From Clostridiales bacterium (GTDB lineage: Bacteria; Bacillota; Clostridia; Oscillospirales; Acutalibacteraceae), in the NCBI GenBank assembly GCA_022801595.1, contig JAAWSO010000005.1, positions 1 through 57,621 of the forward strand: a stretch of DNA of 57,621 nt, in the 5' to 3' direction. The notes beneath the pieces are model-generated. The model did no database searches, was not told the DNA's origin, and saw nothing but the letters and a program-made list of their open reading frames with translations. A program made the translations under genes and the position numbers. Below are positions 1 through 6,895 of this stretch, piece after piece. Every line of letters starts with the position of its first letter. The stretch's first letter is position 1.

Positions 1-1
1 A

Positions 2-208
2 GCTTTATTAAGCCACGAAAAACTTCAAAAATATATGGCGGAAAATCAATTCAAACAAGAACCATTTGCTGAGTTGATTGGAGTTTCGGATCGTCAGGTA
101 CGAAATTGGCTAAAAAGAGATGTGGATATTTCTCTATCTGTTTTCTATAATCTTCTCCAAGTTTTTGGCATTCCCATGGAAGAATTGTTGATCTTCCAGG
201 ACGAATAA
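2..208 (+). CDS. C-terminal part of a small helix-turn-helix protein (truncated by window start)
   Basis: An open frame enters from the left edge and stops at TAA 206-208, giving 68 residues. Residues about 22-42 (FAELIGVSDRQVRNWLKRD) read as a helix-turn-helix of the XRE/Cro type: a positioning helix, the GVSD turn and a recognition helix. The following ISLSVFYNLLQVFGIPMEELL is the usual fourth-fifth helix pair of this fold. It is probably a DNA-binding regulator. An in-frame ATG at 35-37 has no ribosome binding site, so the real start is likely upstream of the window. The next gene begins 33 bases downstream with its own AAAGGAG, so the two may be co-transcribed. Confidence 0.6.
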   Translation, partial: ALLSHEKLQKYMAENQFKQEPFAELIGVSDRQVRNWLKRDVDISLSVFYNLLQVFGIPMEELLIFQDE

Positions 209-241
209 GCGGAGACCAGAGAAACGAAAGGAGTAAAGTGC

Positions 242-511
242 ATGACGAAAAGCGAAATATATGAAAAGTACCGCAAATGGAGAAAGGAATCTTGCGGCTG
301 CTATTTGGATGAATTATTTCATCAACCAATTGCAAGTTATGACATGTTTGAGGATGACAAGAAATTAGTCAATCGATTGTATTACATTGTTCCAAAGTAT
401 ACCACAGCAGGTTTGGATTGCTTTATTTTCTATGAAGAAAATATATTTGAAAAGAAAAAGAATGACGATTTGATTTGGATTGCTTCCTCTTTTGATTTGC
501 AGAATGACTGA
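242..511 (+). CDS. small hypothetical protein, 89 aa
   Basis: The frame starts with ATG preceded by AAAGGAG at a good distance, which supports it as a real gene. I do not recognise the product. It is soluble, rich in charged and aromatic residues (YEKYRKWRKE, FIFYEENIFEKKKNDD), and has two cysteines in CGC near residue 19. There is no signal peptide or membrane segment. It follows the partial helix-turn-helix gene by 33 bases and may share its transcript, suggesting a small regulator/partner pair, but nothing in the sequence gives a function. Confidence 0.5.
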   Translation: MTKSEIYEKYRKWRKESCGCYLDELFHQPIASYDMFEDDKKLVNRLYYIVPKYTTAGLDCFIFYEENIFEKKKNDDLIWIASSFDLQND

Positions 512-522
512 GCTCTTAATAA

Positions 523-639
523 AGACTATATACGCCATTTTATGCCCACAAGGATATGGGTCAGCTTTTTGAGACATACATGCATATGATCGGGAAGACT
601 GTCTATGGCGAGTGGATGGAATGGCCCGTCAGGGCGTAA
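523..639 (+). pseudogene. possible gene remnant, 38-codon open tail without a start
   Basis: After a stop at 520-522 a frame without a start codon runs to TAA 637-639. It reads HKDMGQLFETYMHMIGKTV and ends GEWMEWPVRA, which has protein-like composition. It ends just before the hairpin terminator at 646-681. It could be the last part of a decayed gene, or chance. It is not in frame with the 89-residue gene, and a single frameshift does not join the two because of an intervening stop. Confidence 0.2.
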
Positions 640-645
640 AAGAGA

Positions 646-681
646 TAACTGTCTATCCTCATAGGATAGACAGTTATTTTT
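646..681 (+). terminator. Rho-independent terminator
   Basis: A perfect 14-bp stem (646-659 with 663-676) around a 3-base loop is followed by a T-rich run. It ends the transcript of the small genes at 1-639. Confidence 0.85.
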
Positions 682-799
682 ATTCTCTAGTAAGTTTTCT
701 TTTTCAAGGAAATTTTAAACTGTATGTAATCCTATAATGAAACCATTTTCTATTGTGCTAAAAATGGTTTTCGAAAACTAATATAGAGGAGAGATTTTC

Positions 800-1735
800 A
801 TGGCTAGTATAGGACAAGGATTAAAACAACCGGAAACCGAATGGAGAAGGTATAATGATACCGATTCCAACATTGTTTATGTAGGAAGTAAATGGGGATA
901 TAAACAATATCCTGGTGATACTGCGTTTTGTCAAAGAGATATACATTTTGTTACAGGAGATCCATCGTTAACAGAAGAACATATGGTAAAACTTTGTTTT
1001 GAAGGTTCTAAGTTTCGTATCATTGCGCAGAGTTACACTACAAGAACAGAAAATATTCAGGTGAAAATTGACGGTGAAATTGTCGATAACTATAGCTTGA
1101 ATATCCCTGGAGCTGCACTATCTTTTACCTTATGTTATGAAAAAACAGGGTTGGAATATGGAGTGCACACAGTAGAACTTTTAAATATGGATCATACAAA
1201 GTCTTTTATATTTGATGCCATAGACATTGATTCTTCCGGTCAACTGCTCCCCTTCCCAGAAGAATCAGAGAATACGCTCGCTGTATTGCTGGAACAAGAC
1301 CAAACGACACAATTAAGTGTCAGCAACAACTTGGAGGATAATCTCTGGTTTACTTGGAAATCGGACAATGAAGAAATCGCAATCGTAGATTCCCAGGGTG
1401 TGGTTACTGGAGTGGGAGCAGGTCTCTGTAGAATTTATGTAGAAAATACGCAGAGGTCTTATCAAGATAGTATTCCAGTACGTGTTCTGAAACAGTTTGA
1501 GGAGACTCCATATCTAGCGGTACATCTGAAAGTCCGTGAAACCAAGCGGTTGATTGTAACCAAAAAGATCACCGATAACATACAATTTACTTGGACATCT
1601 GATAATGAAGATGTTGCCACTGTCGATTCCAACGGAACGGTTACCGCGGTAAAAGAAGGTTTGTGTAGTATTCATGCAATAAATGAGGACGGGGAAGTGG
1701 GAAATACTATTCCGGTGAGAGTTGTACCACAATAA
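800..1735 (+). CDS. orphan protein with two bacterial Ig-like (BIG2) domains, 311 aa
   Basis: The start ATG has AGAGGAGAG about 8 bases upstream. Residues about 1-155 look like an all-beta module rich in aromatics (TEWRRYNDTDSNIVYVG, later FDAIDID), resembling carbohydrate-binding or phage-fibre sandwich folds. Residues about 158-232 and 235-311 are two BIG2-type repeats, shown by matching blocks: FTWKSDNEEIAIVDSQGVVT and FTWTSDNEDVATVDSNGTVT, each followed by G-x-C-x-I. BIG2 domains usually occur in surface adhesins or phage tail proteins. This protein has no signal peptide, membrane anchor or sortase motif, so its location is unclear. It is monocistronic, with terminators on both sides. Confidence 0.6.
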   Translation: MASIGQGLKQPETEWRRYNDTDSNIVYVGSKWGYKQYPGDTAFCQRDIHFVTGDPSLTEEHMVKLCFEGSKFRIIAQSYTTRTENIQVKIDGEIVDNYSLNIPGAALSFTLCYEKTGLEYGVHTVELLNMDHTKSFIFDAIDIDSSGQLLPFPEESENTLAVLLEQDQTTQLSVSNNLEDNLWFTWKSDNEEIAIVDSQGVVTGVGAGLCRIYVENTQRSYQDSIPVRVLKQFEETPYLAVHLKVRETKRLIVTKKITDNIQFTWTSDNEDVATVDSNGTVTAVKEGLCSIHAINEDGEVGNTIPVRVVPQ

Positions 1736-1751
1736 GATCAGTATTATGGAA

Positions 1752-1790
1752 AAGAAGGCGACAAATCAATCATGGTTTGCCGCCTTCTTT
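1752..1790 (+). terminator. Rho-independent terminator of the BIG2 gene
   Basis: AAGAAGGCG (1752-1760) pairs with CGCCTTCTT (1781-1789). The stem continues inward through CAAA/TTTG after one mismatch and is followed by TTTGTTG. It lies 16 bases after the stop codon. Confidence 0.75.
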
Positions 1791-1914
1791 GTTGCTTATT
1801 TTTAATATTCAGTATTTTACTACTGTATAGATGGATATATTTTTGTTGTTCTTTGCAAAATCTTGGACAGGCCCATCAGGCCTCTTAAACAATACAGATC
1901 ACGGTGGGACTAGA

Positions 1915-2160
1915 TAGAAAGAAGCCCGTTCCTAGTTGCCTGGGAACGGGCTTCTTATTTGTCGGATCATTCGTTATCCGACAACGATACCATAAGCACA
2001 AAACATATGGCAATTGTGGCACTGTGTTCGGATTGATATATTGGTGAAGGTATCGTCGCGCTGGTTGAACCTGTTCGGTTCTAACAGCAGTCATCCAACT
2101 TGATGCCAAATGCAAACCCCTGAGCGAAAACAAAAATCTTCGCATCAGGGGTTCGACTAT
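1915..2160 (-). ncRNA. candidate structured RNA downstream of tRNA-Ala
   Basis: Between tRNA-Ala and a terminator there is about 240 bp of minus-strand sequence with several nested pairings and no convincing gene. Pairings (plus-strand numbers) are: 2115-2123 with 2145-2153 plus inner 2124-2128 with 2139-2143; 2060-2063 with 2085-2088 enclosing 2067-2071 with 2077-2081; 1984-1991 with 2049-2056; and 1963-1967 with 1976-1980. The last element is the strong hairpin at 1919-1956. It probably shares the tRNA promoter. I do not recognise a known RNA family. An 86-codon minus frame covers the region, but its start lies inside a hairpin and it has no ribosome binding site. Confidence 0.35.
1919..1956 (-). 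terminator. strong bidirectional terminator
   Basis: AAGAAGCCCGTTCC (1919-1932) is perfectly complementary to 1943-1956, with a 10-base loop. On the minus strand it is followed by TTTCTATCT, and on the plus strand by ATTTG. It fits as the 3' end of the tRNA-Ala/structured RNA transcript. Confidence 0.7.
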
Positions 2161-2169
2161 TGATAATTT

Positions 2170-2245
2170 TGGTGGAGCATAGCGGGATCGAACCGCTGAC
2201 CTCTACACTGCCAGTGTAGCGCTCTCCCAGCTGAGCTAATGCCCC
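2170..2245 (-). tRNA. tRNA-Ala (anticodon GGC), CCA encoded
   Basis: Read on the minus strand, a full cloverleaf is visible. The acceptor GGGGCAT pairs with ATGCTCC and includes the G3-U70 wobble that identifies alanine tRNAs. The D-loop contains AGCTCAGCTGGGAGAGC. The anticodon stem CTACA/TGTAG encloses CTGGCAG, so the anticodon is GGC. The T-arm contains GGTTCGATCC. The 3' CCA is encoded (2170-2172). Confidence 0.97.
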
Positions 2246-2264
2246 AAAACTTTACAATGTTGTT

Positions 2265-2293
2265 ATTATACCATAATCTTTTTTATTTTTCAA
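2265..2293 (-). promoter_or_regulatory. promoter of tRNA-Ala
   Basis: On the minus strand TTGAAA (2288-2293) and TATAAT (2265-2270) are separated by 17 bases. The start point would fall about 12 bases before the mature tRNA. Confidence 0.8.
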
Positions 2294-2402
2294 GATTTTA
2301 AAATGAAAATTTTCCAAATTGTTTAAATGATGAAATAAAGAAATAGATAGGTTTATTTTTTAGATATAATATTAAAATTTAAATAAGAAGATGAGGTTAC
2401 TA

Positions 2403-2447
2403 TTGTATTATATATAGTAGTATGCTATGATAAAATTACTATATATA
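2403..2447 (+). promoter_or_regulatory. promoter with inverted repeat, likely PadR operator
   Basis: TTGTAT (2403-2408), a 17-base spacer and TATGAT (2426-2431) form a promoter for the DUF1700/PadR pair. Inverted arms TATATATAG (from about 2410) and CTATATATA (about 2439-2447) flank the -10 box. AT-rich dyads of this kind are typical PadR targets, so autoregulation is inferred. Confidence 0.55.
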
Positions 2448-2470
2448 AAACAGTAGTGGAGGGATAGAAA

Positions 2471-3319
2471 TTGAAAAAGCAAGAGTATTTGAAAAAGTTA
2501 AATCAGGCTTTGTGGCTACACATTTCCAAAGAAGAAAGAAAAGAAATTTTACTTGATTATGAAGAATATTTTTCGGAGGGGATTGCTAATGGAGAAAGCG
2601 AGGAAAAGGTTTCTGCACATTTGGGACAGCCTCAAACAGCAGCAAAAGCCTTGATTGCAGAGCGAGGTAGTTTGTTATTTTCCAAGCAGAGTCTCTTGAT
2701 GTTAGTTTCTATGGTATTGCCTTTTTTAGCGTTGTGGAGTATGTCATGGGATTTTTGGCTTTATTTCGGTGGCGACTATAATCTTTGGGTTAGTCCTTAT
2801 TTTATATTTCTATTAGGTATAGTCGGATTTGTTCTGCGTTCTTGGCCTTGGAAGCGAAGCATCAAACAAACAGGTCGTGTTTATCCCATTGTTGTGGTGT
2901 GTGTTTCTAGTTTTGTTATTGGCACTGTTATTGTTATTTTGTTATGGTTTTATTATAACCTTTTTTTACCTTATGATCTTTCGGATGATGTCCCAGGTCA
3001 TATAGTAGAATTATGGATTGGTCTTGTAGTTTGGTTGAGGCGAATTCTTATGTGTTGTGTTATGGTTACTTGGCTGTGGTTATTAGGCAGCAGAAAGAAT
3101 AATACGCCAATCCGTCAGACACTGAATTTGTGGCTAAGTGGGCTGTTAGGTTTCATTGCATATGGAGGCATAACGATGCGCTCGCTTGATGATCCAGAAT
3201 TTTTATCTACCTTTGTGTTTTGGGCAAGTTGGTTATGGCCCATTATAGTCGGTTTTGTCGTTACAGGGGGCATGATGTTGATTTTACGACAAGTCGCCAA
3301 AAGGAGTAACGAACACTAA
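2471..3319 (+). CDS. DUF1700-like integral membrane protein, 282 aa
   Basis: Translation starts at TTG, supported by GGAGGG 7 bases upstream. Residues 1-70 (MKKQEYLKKLNQAL, then EERKEILLDYEEYFSEGIANGESEEKVSAHLGQPQTAAKAL) match the cytoplasmic helical domain of DUF1700 proteins. The rest holds about six membrane segments (around residues 75-95, 103-122, 138-162, 176-202, 218-235 and 248-272). DUF1700 proteins nearly always pair with a PadR regulator, and one follows here directly. They are thought to respond to envelope conditions; the exact role is unknown. Gene order is unusual, since the regulator normally comes first. Confidence 0.75.
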   Translation: MKKQEYLKKLNQALWLHISKEERKEILLDYEEYFSEGIANGESEEKVSAHLGQPQTAAKALIAERGSLLFSKQSLLMLVSMVLPFLALWSMSWDFWLYFGGDYNLWVSPYFIFLLGIVGFVLRSWPWKRSIKQTGRVYPIVVVCVSSFVIGTVIVILLWFYYNLFLPYDLSDDVPGHIVELWIGLVVWLRRILMCCVMVTWLWLLGSRKNNTPIRQTLNLWLSGLLGFIAYGGITMRSLDDPEFLSTFVFWASWLWPIIVGFVVTGGMMLILRQVAKRSNEH

Positions 3320-3646
3320 ATGGATATTCAATTAAAAAAAGGAGTTTTGGAATATTGTCTTCTTCACCAAATCTCCAAGAAAGAACGCTATGGATATGAT
3401 CTTCTCAAACAAGTGGCAGACGCATTTCCTTCTGTGCAGGAAAGTACCATTTATGCTATTTTAAGAAGGCTGCGGACAAACCAGTTGGCAGAAACCTACG
3501 AGGGGAAAATCAGTGAAGGTCCAGTACGAAAATATTACCGGATAACTGAGCAGGGGAGAATTGCTCTTTTACAAATGAAACAAGATTGGGAAGATCTTGT
3601 TTATGCTGTTGAAAGAATGTGCGGGGAAGGTCGAGAGAAAGAATAA
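3320..3646 (+). CDS. PadR-family transcriptional regulator, 108 aa
   Basis: The ATG directly abuts the TAA of the membrane protein gene, with AAGGAG 13 bases upstream, so the two are co-translated. The protein has the compact PadR winged helix: KKGVLEYCLLHQISKKERYGYDLLKQV, then ESTIYAILRRLRTNQLAETYEGKISEGPVRKYYRITEQGRIAL (wing and helix), then a dimerisation helix. Family members repress their own operon and dissociate on envelope or phenolic stress. The AT-rich dyad at 2403-2447 is the likely target. Confidence 0.9.
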   Translation: MDIQLKKGVLEYCLLHQISKKERYGYDLLKQVADAFPSVQESTIYAILRRLRTNQLAETYEGKISEGPVRKYYRITEQGRIALLQMKQDWEDLVYAVERMCGEGREKE

Positions 3647-3696
3647 AAACACAAGGAGGGAACAAATTTCAAAACCAGGTTCGCTTCTTGTGTTTT
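3646..3696 (+). terminator. weak terminator-like hairpin after padR
   Basis: AAAACACAAG (3646-3655) pairs with CTTGTGTTTT (3687-3696) across a long 31-base loop. It starts right at the padR stop codon. The long loop makes it a weak call. Confidence 0.3.
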
Positions 3697-3987
3697 GTAT
3701 TGAACAAATATCCCGTCACCTCCATTCTTTTGCATAGATCCTATGCTTTTCCGATTGTTTTGGAAACAAAAGGAGACGGTTTCGTCGCATTGATAGTTTT
3801 GGGCCCAATTCCTTTTGGTTCCCACAATCAAGTTGATCTATGAACTTATAGCAATTTCATAAATAAATAGGGAAATTCTAGAGGAAAAGCATCTTCTACA
3901 ACAGAGAGGGGGAGGACGATAACGGGAATTTATCGATCTGTATTGGAGAAACAGATTAGTTGTATTTCCTTTTTGTCCATGAAATTA
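3647..3987. other. gene-free stretch
   Basis: Apart from the weak hairpin at 3646-3696, I see nothing supportable in these 341 bases. Open frames of 74-76 codons exist on both strands but overlap each other, lack ribosome binding sites and run into padR. Confidence 0.5.
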
Positions 3988-4614
3988 CTATAAATTAGTT
4001 ATGAAACAGGGATTGCTAGTGTTATTTTTTTCTTTTTGTCGAACTAAATTATACCAGCTACTTCGGCTGATCCCTAATTTTTTTAGAGCTTGTTTGACCT
4101 GCATTTCTCCAGCTTTGACCGATTCATAACAAGCATCAAATCCAGGGGTTTTTAGCCTTGGACGTCCAGGATGATAGGTTCCACGGGCAATCGCAGATTG
4201 GATCCCTTCTCGCTGGCGAGTCATCATATTTTCTCTTTCTTTTTGAGCCACGTAGGCTAAGATTTGGAGAACAATGTCACATAGGAGTTTACCAGTCACA
4301 TCATTTCCATTAGTCCCTCGAGTATCCAGAAGAGGCATATCCAAAACTAAAACATGGCAGCCAATATAGTGGGTAATTTCTCGCCATTCTTCTAAAATTT
4401 GCGTGTAATTTCTTCCTAAGCGATCAATGCTGTGAAGAATCAATAGATCCCCTTTTTGAATGGTTTCTTTCATTTTTTGATAGGCGTCTCGATTAAAGTT
4501 TTTTCCGCTCTGTTTGTCCGTGAAAATCTGATCGATTTTATATTCGGCAAGGCTATCTAATTGCCGGTCGATTTTTTGTTCCACTGTGCTCACGCGGACA
4601 TAAGCATACGTCAT
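3988..4614 (-). CDS. serine recombinase (resolvase/invertase family), 208 aa
   Basis: The N-terminal domain carries the resolvase signature YVRVSTVEQKIDRQL with the nucleophile Ser9, and HSIDRLGRNY with the active-site arginines near 65 and 68. The long E helix follows (ILAYVAQKERENMMTRQREGI). Residues about 168-192 (ESVKAGEMQVKQALKKLGIS, then RSSWYNLV) are the C-terminal helix-turn-helix. Family members invert or resolve DNA between short sites through a covalent Ser-DNA link. GGAGG precedes the ATG. Its promoter overlaps a perfect 7-bp inverted repeat (4632-4650), a candidate crossover site or operator. No transposase or invertible cassette is visible nearby, so it looks like a lone mobile-element or phase-variation recombinase. 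Confidence 0.9.
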   Translation of the reverse strand: MTYAYVRVSTVEQKIDRQLDSLAEYKIDQIFTDKQSGKNFNRDAYQKMKETIQKGDLLILHSIDRLGRNYTQILEEWREITHYIGCHVLVLDMPLLDTRGTNGNDVTGKLLCDIVLQILAYVAQKERENMMTRQREGIQSAIARGTYHPGRPRLKTPGFDACYESVKAGEMQVKQALKKLGISRSSWYNLVRQKEKNNTSNPCFITNL

Positions 4615-4631
4615 TTTTGAACCTCCATTGT

Positions 4632-4675
4632 CAATGATTTCCTATCATTGTACCTGATTTGTTATGGAGTGTAAA
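4632..4675 (-). promoter_or_regulatory. recombinase promoter overlapping a perfect inverted repeat
   Basis: On the minus strand TTTACA (4670-4675), a 17-base spacer and TACAAT (4647-4652) form the promoter. The -10 box and start point overlap CAATGAT-TTCCT-ATCATTG (4632-4650), a perfect 7-bp inverted repeat with a 5-base centre. The recombinase could bind here to repress itself or to recombine. Confidence 0.6.
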
Positions 4676-5032
4676 TGACAAAATTGAACATAATATTTAA
4701 CTTATCTGCATTTTGTTTATAAATTTAGATGGAAATGAGTGTTCAGAGTGAATCGGATTTTTTGGAAAAAGAAAATACTATTGGAGAAAATTTTTTCGAA
4801 AAATAAGAAAGAAAACATAAGATAAGAATAATTTAAAATTCTAAAAAATAAAAATATGGATGCTATCATTCTTTTTCATGGACGAAAATTTTAATGATTA
4901 TTATCATACTACAAAGGGAGCAAAAAGTCTGTTTATTGTGATGATTTTTCCCCAATATAGAAGGATGAATTCTCGGATGATTACACTCACAAAAAGTGTA
5001 GCCTTCCTCAAGGAGGATGCTAGTCTGTATTC

Positions 5033-5061
5033 TTGGCAGGGAGAGGAAAACATTGTATAAT
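5033..5061 (+). promoter_or_regulatory. promoter of the ABC exporter operon
   Basis: TTGGCA (5033-5038), 17 bases and TATAAT (5056-5061) form a near-consensus vegetative promoter. It leaves a leader of about 70 bases containing a small GTCACTTTGTGATG dyad. Confidence 0.75.
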
Positions 5062-5137
5062 AAAGATAAGGCAGAGATTGGCATTTTTCGCCATCGCGTC
5101 ACTTTGTGATGAAATATGATGAAAATATGGGGTTGGG

Positions 5138-6895
5138 ATGATGAAACTGCTGCGATATTTGGGCCAGTATAAAAAGTTTACGTTGATTGGGCCAGTATTT
5201 AAATTGATTGAGGCAATTTTTGAACTGATTGTACCAATAGTGACAGCCCGTATGATTGACAGAGGGGTAAGAACCGGAGATATTGGCTATGTATGGACAA
5301 TGGGGGGGATATTGATTTTATTGGGCGTTGTTGGACTATGCAGCGCCTTAATTTGCCAGAAATGCGGTTCCATAGCCTCTCAGGGCTTTGGAACCAATTT
5401 ACGGAATGCTATGTATTGTCATATTAATAAATTTTCTCATAAAGAAATCGACAAATTTGGAACTCCATCCTTAATTACTCGGATGACCAGCGACATCAAT
5501 CAGCTACAATTTGCAGTGGCGATGTTGGTTCGTTTGGTCATTCGAGCGCCCTTTCTGGCGATTGGAGCCATTATAATGGCAATGATGATTGATTTGCGCC
5601 TAGCCATTGTTTTTGTTGTAGCAACTCCGCTGATTGGATTGGTGCTGTATTTGGTTATGAGCCGCTCCGTTCCTCATTTTAAACAAATTCAAAAAAAGCT
5701 GGATCGGATTTCTCACCTATCTCGGGAAAGTTTGTCTGGGGTACGGGTAGTCCGCGCATTTTCCAATCAGGAGCAGGAGGAGCAACGATTTGTTGCCGCT
5801 TCGGAAGACCAAACGAAAACAGCGATTCAGGTAGGGAAATTGTCTGCTCTTTTAAATCCACTGACCTATACCATTATGAACTTAGCAGTGGTTGCGATTG
5901 TGTGGTTTGGCGGATTCCGTGTGGAGTCTGGCGGAATGACCCAAGGGGAAGTGATTGCGTTTGTGAATTATATGTCTCAGACTTTGCTGGCCTTGATCGT
6001 GGTGGCGAACTTAGTCATTACGTTTACAAAAGCGTTTGCGTCAGCCAATCGAGTTCAAGAAGTGTTGGACACGAAAACATCGGTTTCTGAGGAAAATCAG
6101 GAAGCAATCACGATTCCAAACGACTCCCATGCTCCTAAGATTTCCTTTGAAGGAGTTTGTTTTTCTTATACTGGGAAGAGTGTTTCCGAACAAGAGCAGG
6201 ATGCCTTAAAGAAATTGTCGGTTGAGATTGAGTCGGGTGAAACGGTTGGAATTATTGGTGGAACCGGAGCCGGAAAATCTACGTTGGTGCAATTGATTCC
6301 CCGCTTTTATGACGCTACCCAAGGGGTGGTGAAAGTAGATGGAGTGGATGTGCGAGAATATTCATTTGATCAGCTACGCGCCCAAATTGGTATGGTGCCG
6401 CAGGAAGCAGTTTTGTTCAGTGGGACGATTCGAAGCAACTTGCTTTGGGGACAGGAGGACGCTACCGAAGAGCAACTCAATCGGGCGTTGCGGATTGCCC
6501 AAGCCCAATCGTTTGTTAGCCAATTGCCAGATGGACTGGATGCTCCGGTTCACCAAGGAGGCAAAAATTTTTCTGGAGGACAAAGACAGCGTTTGACCAT
6601 TGCCCGGGCTTTGGTGGGGCAACCGAAGATTTTAATTTTAGATGACAGCTCTAGTGCGTTAGATTTTGCGACGGATGCAGCTTTGCGCCGGGCAATCCGC
6701 CAGGAAACGAAGGATATGACGGTGATCATTGTGTCCCAAAGGGCGGGAAGCATCAAACAAGCGGATAAAATTATTGTGTTGGATAATGGAGCTGTGGCAG
6801 GAATCGGCACCCACACAGAATTGTTGAATGAGTGTGAGGTGTATCGTGAAATTTGCCTGTCCCAAATGAGTGAGGAAGAGGTGAATCGAGTATGA
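5138..6895 (+). CDS. ABC exporter half-transporter, degenerate-site subunit, 585 aa
   Basis: This is a type IV ABC exporter half: six membrane helices in residues about 15-310 and a nucleotide-binding domain in about 335-585. Walker A is GGTGAGKST near 374-382 and the signature is the canonical FSGGQ near 477. Walker B reads ILILDD, with Asp where the catalytic Glu normally sits. The switch histidine is replaced by Gln (VSQR near 531). This is the pattern of the degenerate subunit in heterodimeric exporters such as LmrCD, BmrCD and TM287/288. It overlaps the next gene by ATGA, so the two are made together. Members export drugs, lipids or peptides; the substrate cannot be read from the sequence. 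The ribosome binding site (GGGGTTGGG) is weak, and ATG 5141 is an alternative start. Confidence 0.93.
   Translation: MMKLLRYLGQYKKFTLIGPVFKLIEAIFELIVPIVTARMIDRGVRTGDIGYVWTMGGILILLGVVGLCSALICQKCGSIASQGFGTNLRNAMYCHINKFSHKEIDKFGTPSLITRMTSDINQLQFAVAMLVRLVIRAPFLAIGAIIMAMMIDLRLAIVFVVATPLIGLVLYLVMSRSVPHFKQIQKKLDRISHLSRESLSGVRVVRAFSNQEQEEQRFVAASEDQTKTAIQVGKLSALLNPLTYTIMNLAVVAIVWFGGFRVESGGMTQGEVIAFVNYMSQTLLALIVVANLVITFTKAFASANRVQEVLDTKTSVSEENQEAITIPNDSHAPKISFEGVCFSYTGKSVSEQEQDALKKLSVEIESGETVGIIGGTGAGKSTLVQLIPRFYDATQGVVKVDGVDVREYSFDQLRAQIGMVPQEAVLFSGTIRSNLLWGQEDATEEQLNRALRIAQAQSFVSQLPDGLDAPVHQGGKNFSGGQRQRLTIARALVGQPKILILDDSSSALDFATDAALRRAIRQETKDMTVIIVSQRAGSIKQADKIIVLDNGAVAGIGTHTELLNECEVYREICLSQMSEEEVNRV

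Larger units (their letters stand above)
4615..5137. other. AT-rich gap with promoters in both directions
   Basis: This 523-base gap holds the recombinase promoter (minus), the ABC exporter promoter (plus) and a small dyad, TACACT (4982-4987) with AGTGTA (4995-5000), that could form a hairpin or operator. A 25-codon frame at 4729-4806 and a 66-codon frame at 4860-5060 lack ribosome binding sites and are not called. Confidence 0.5.

Noticed and set aside
1885-2145. 86-codon minus-strand frame downstream of tRNA-Ala
   Set aside because: Its start lies within a hairpin, it has no ribosome binding site and it runs through a strong terminator. A structured RNA explains the region better, though the frame should be checked for conservation.
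3601-3843. overlapping 74-76 codon frames after padR on both strands
   Set aside because: They overlap each other and padR, lack start signals and resemble no protein I know.
4729-4806. 25-codon frame beginning MEMSVQSESDF
   Set aside because: No ribosome binding site and no context; it is probably chance in AT-rich DNA.
4860-5060. 66-codon frame upstream of the ABC exporter
   Set aside because: It has no ribosome binding site and ends inside the exporter promoter.
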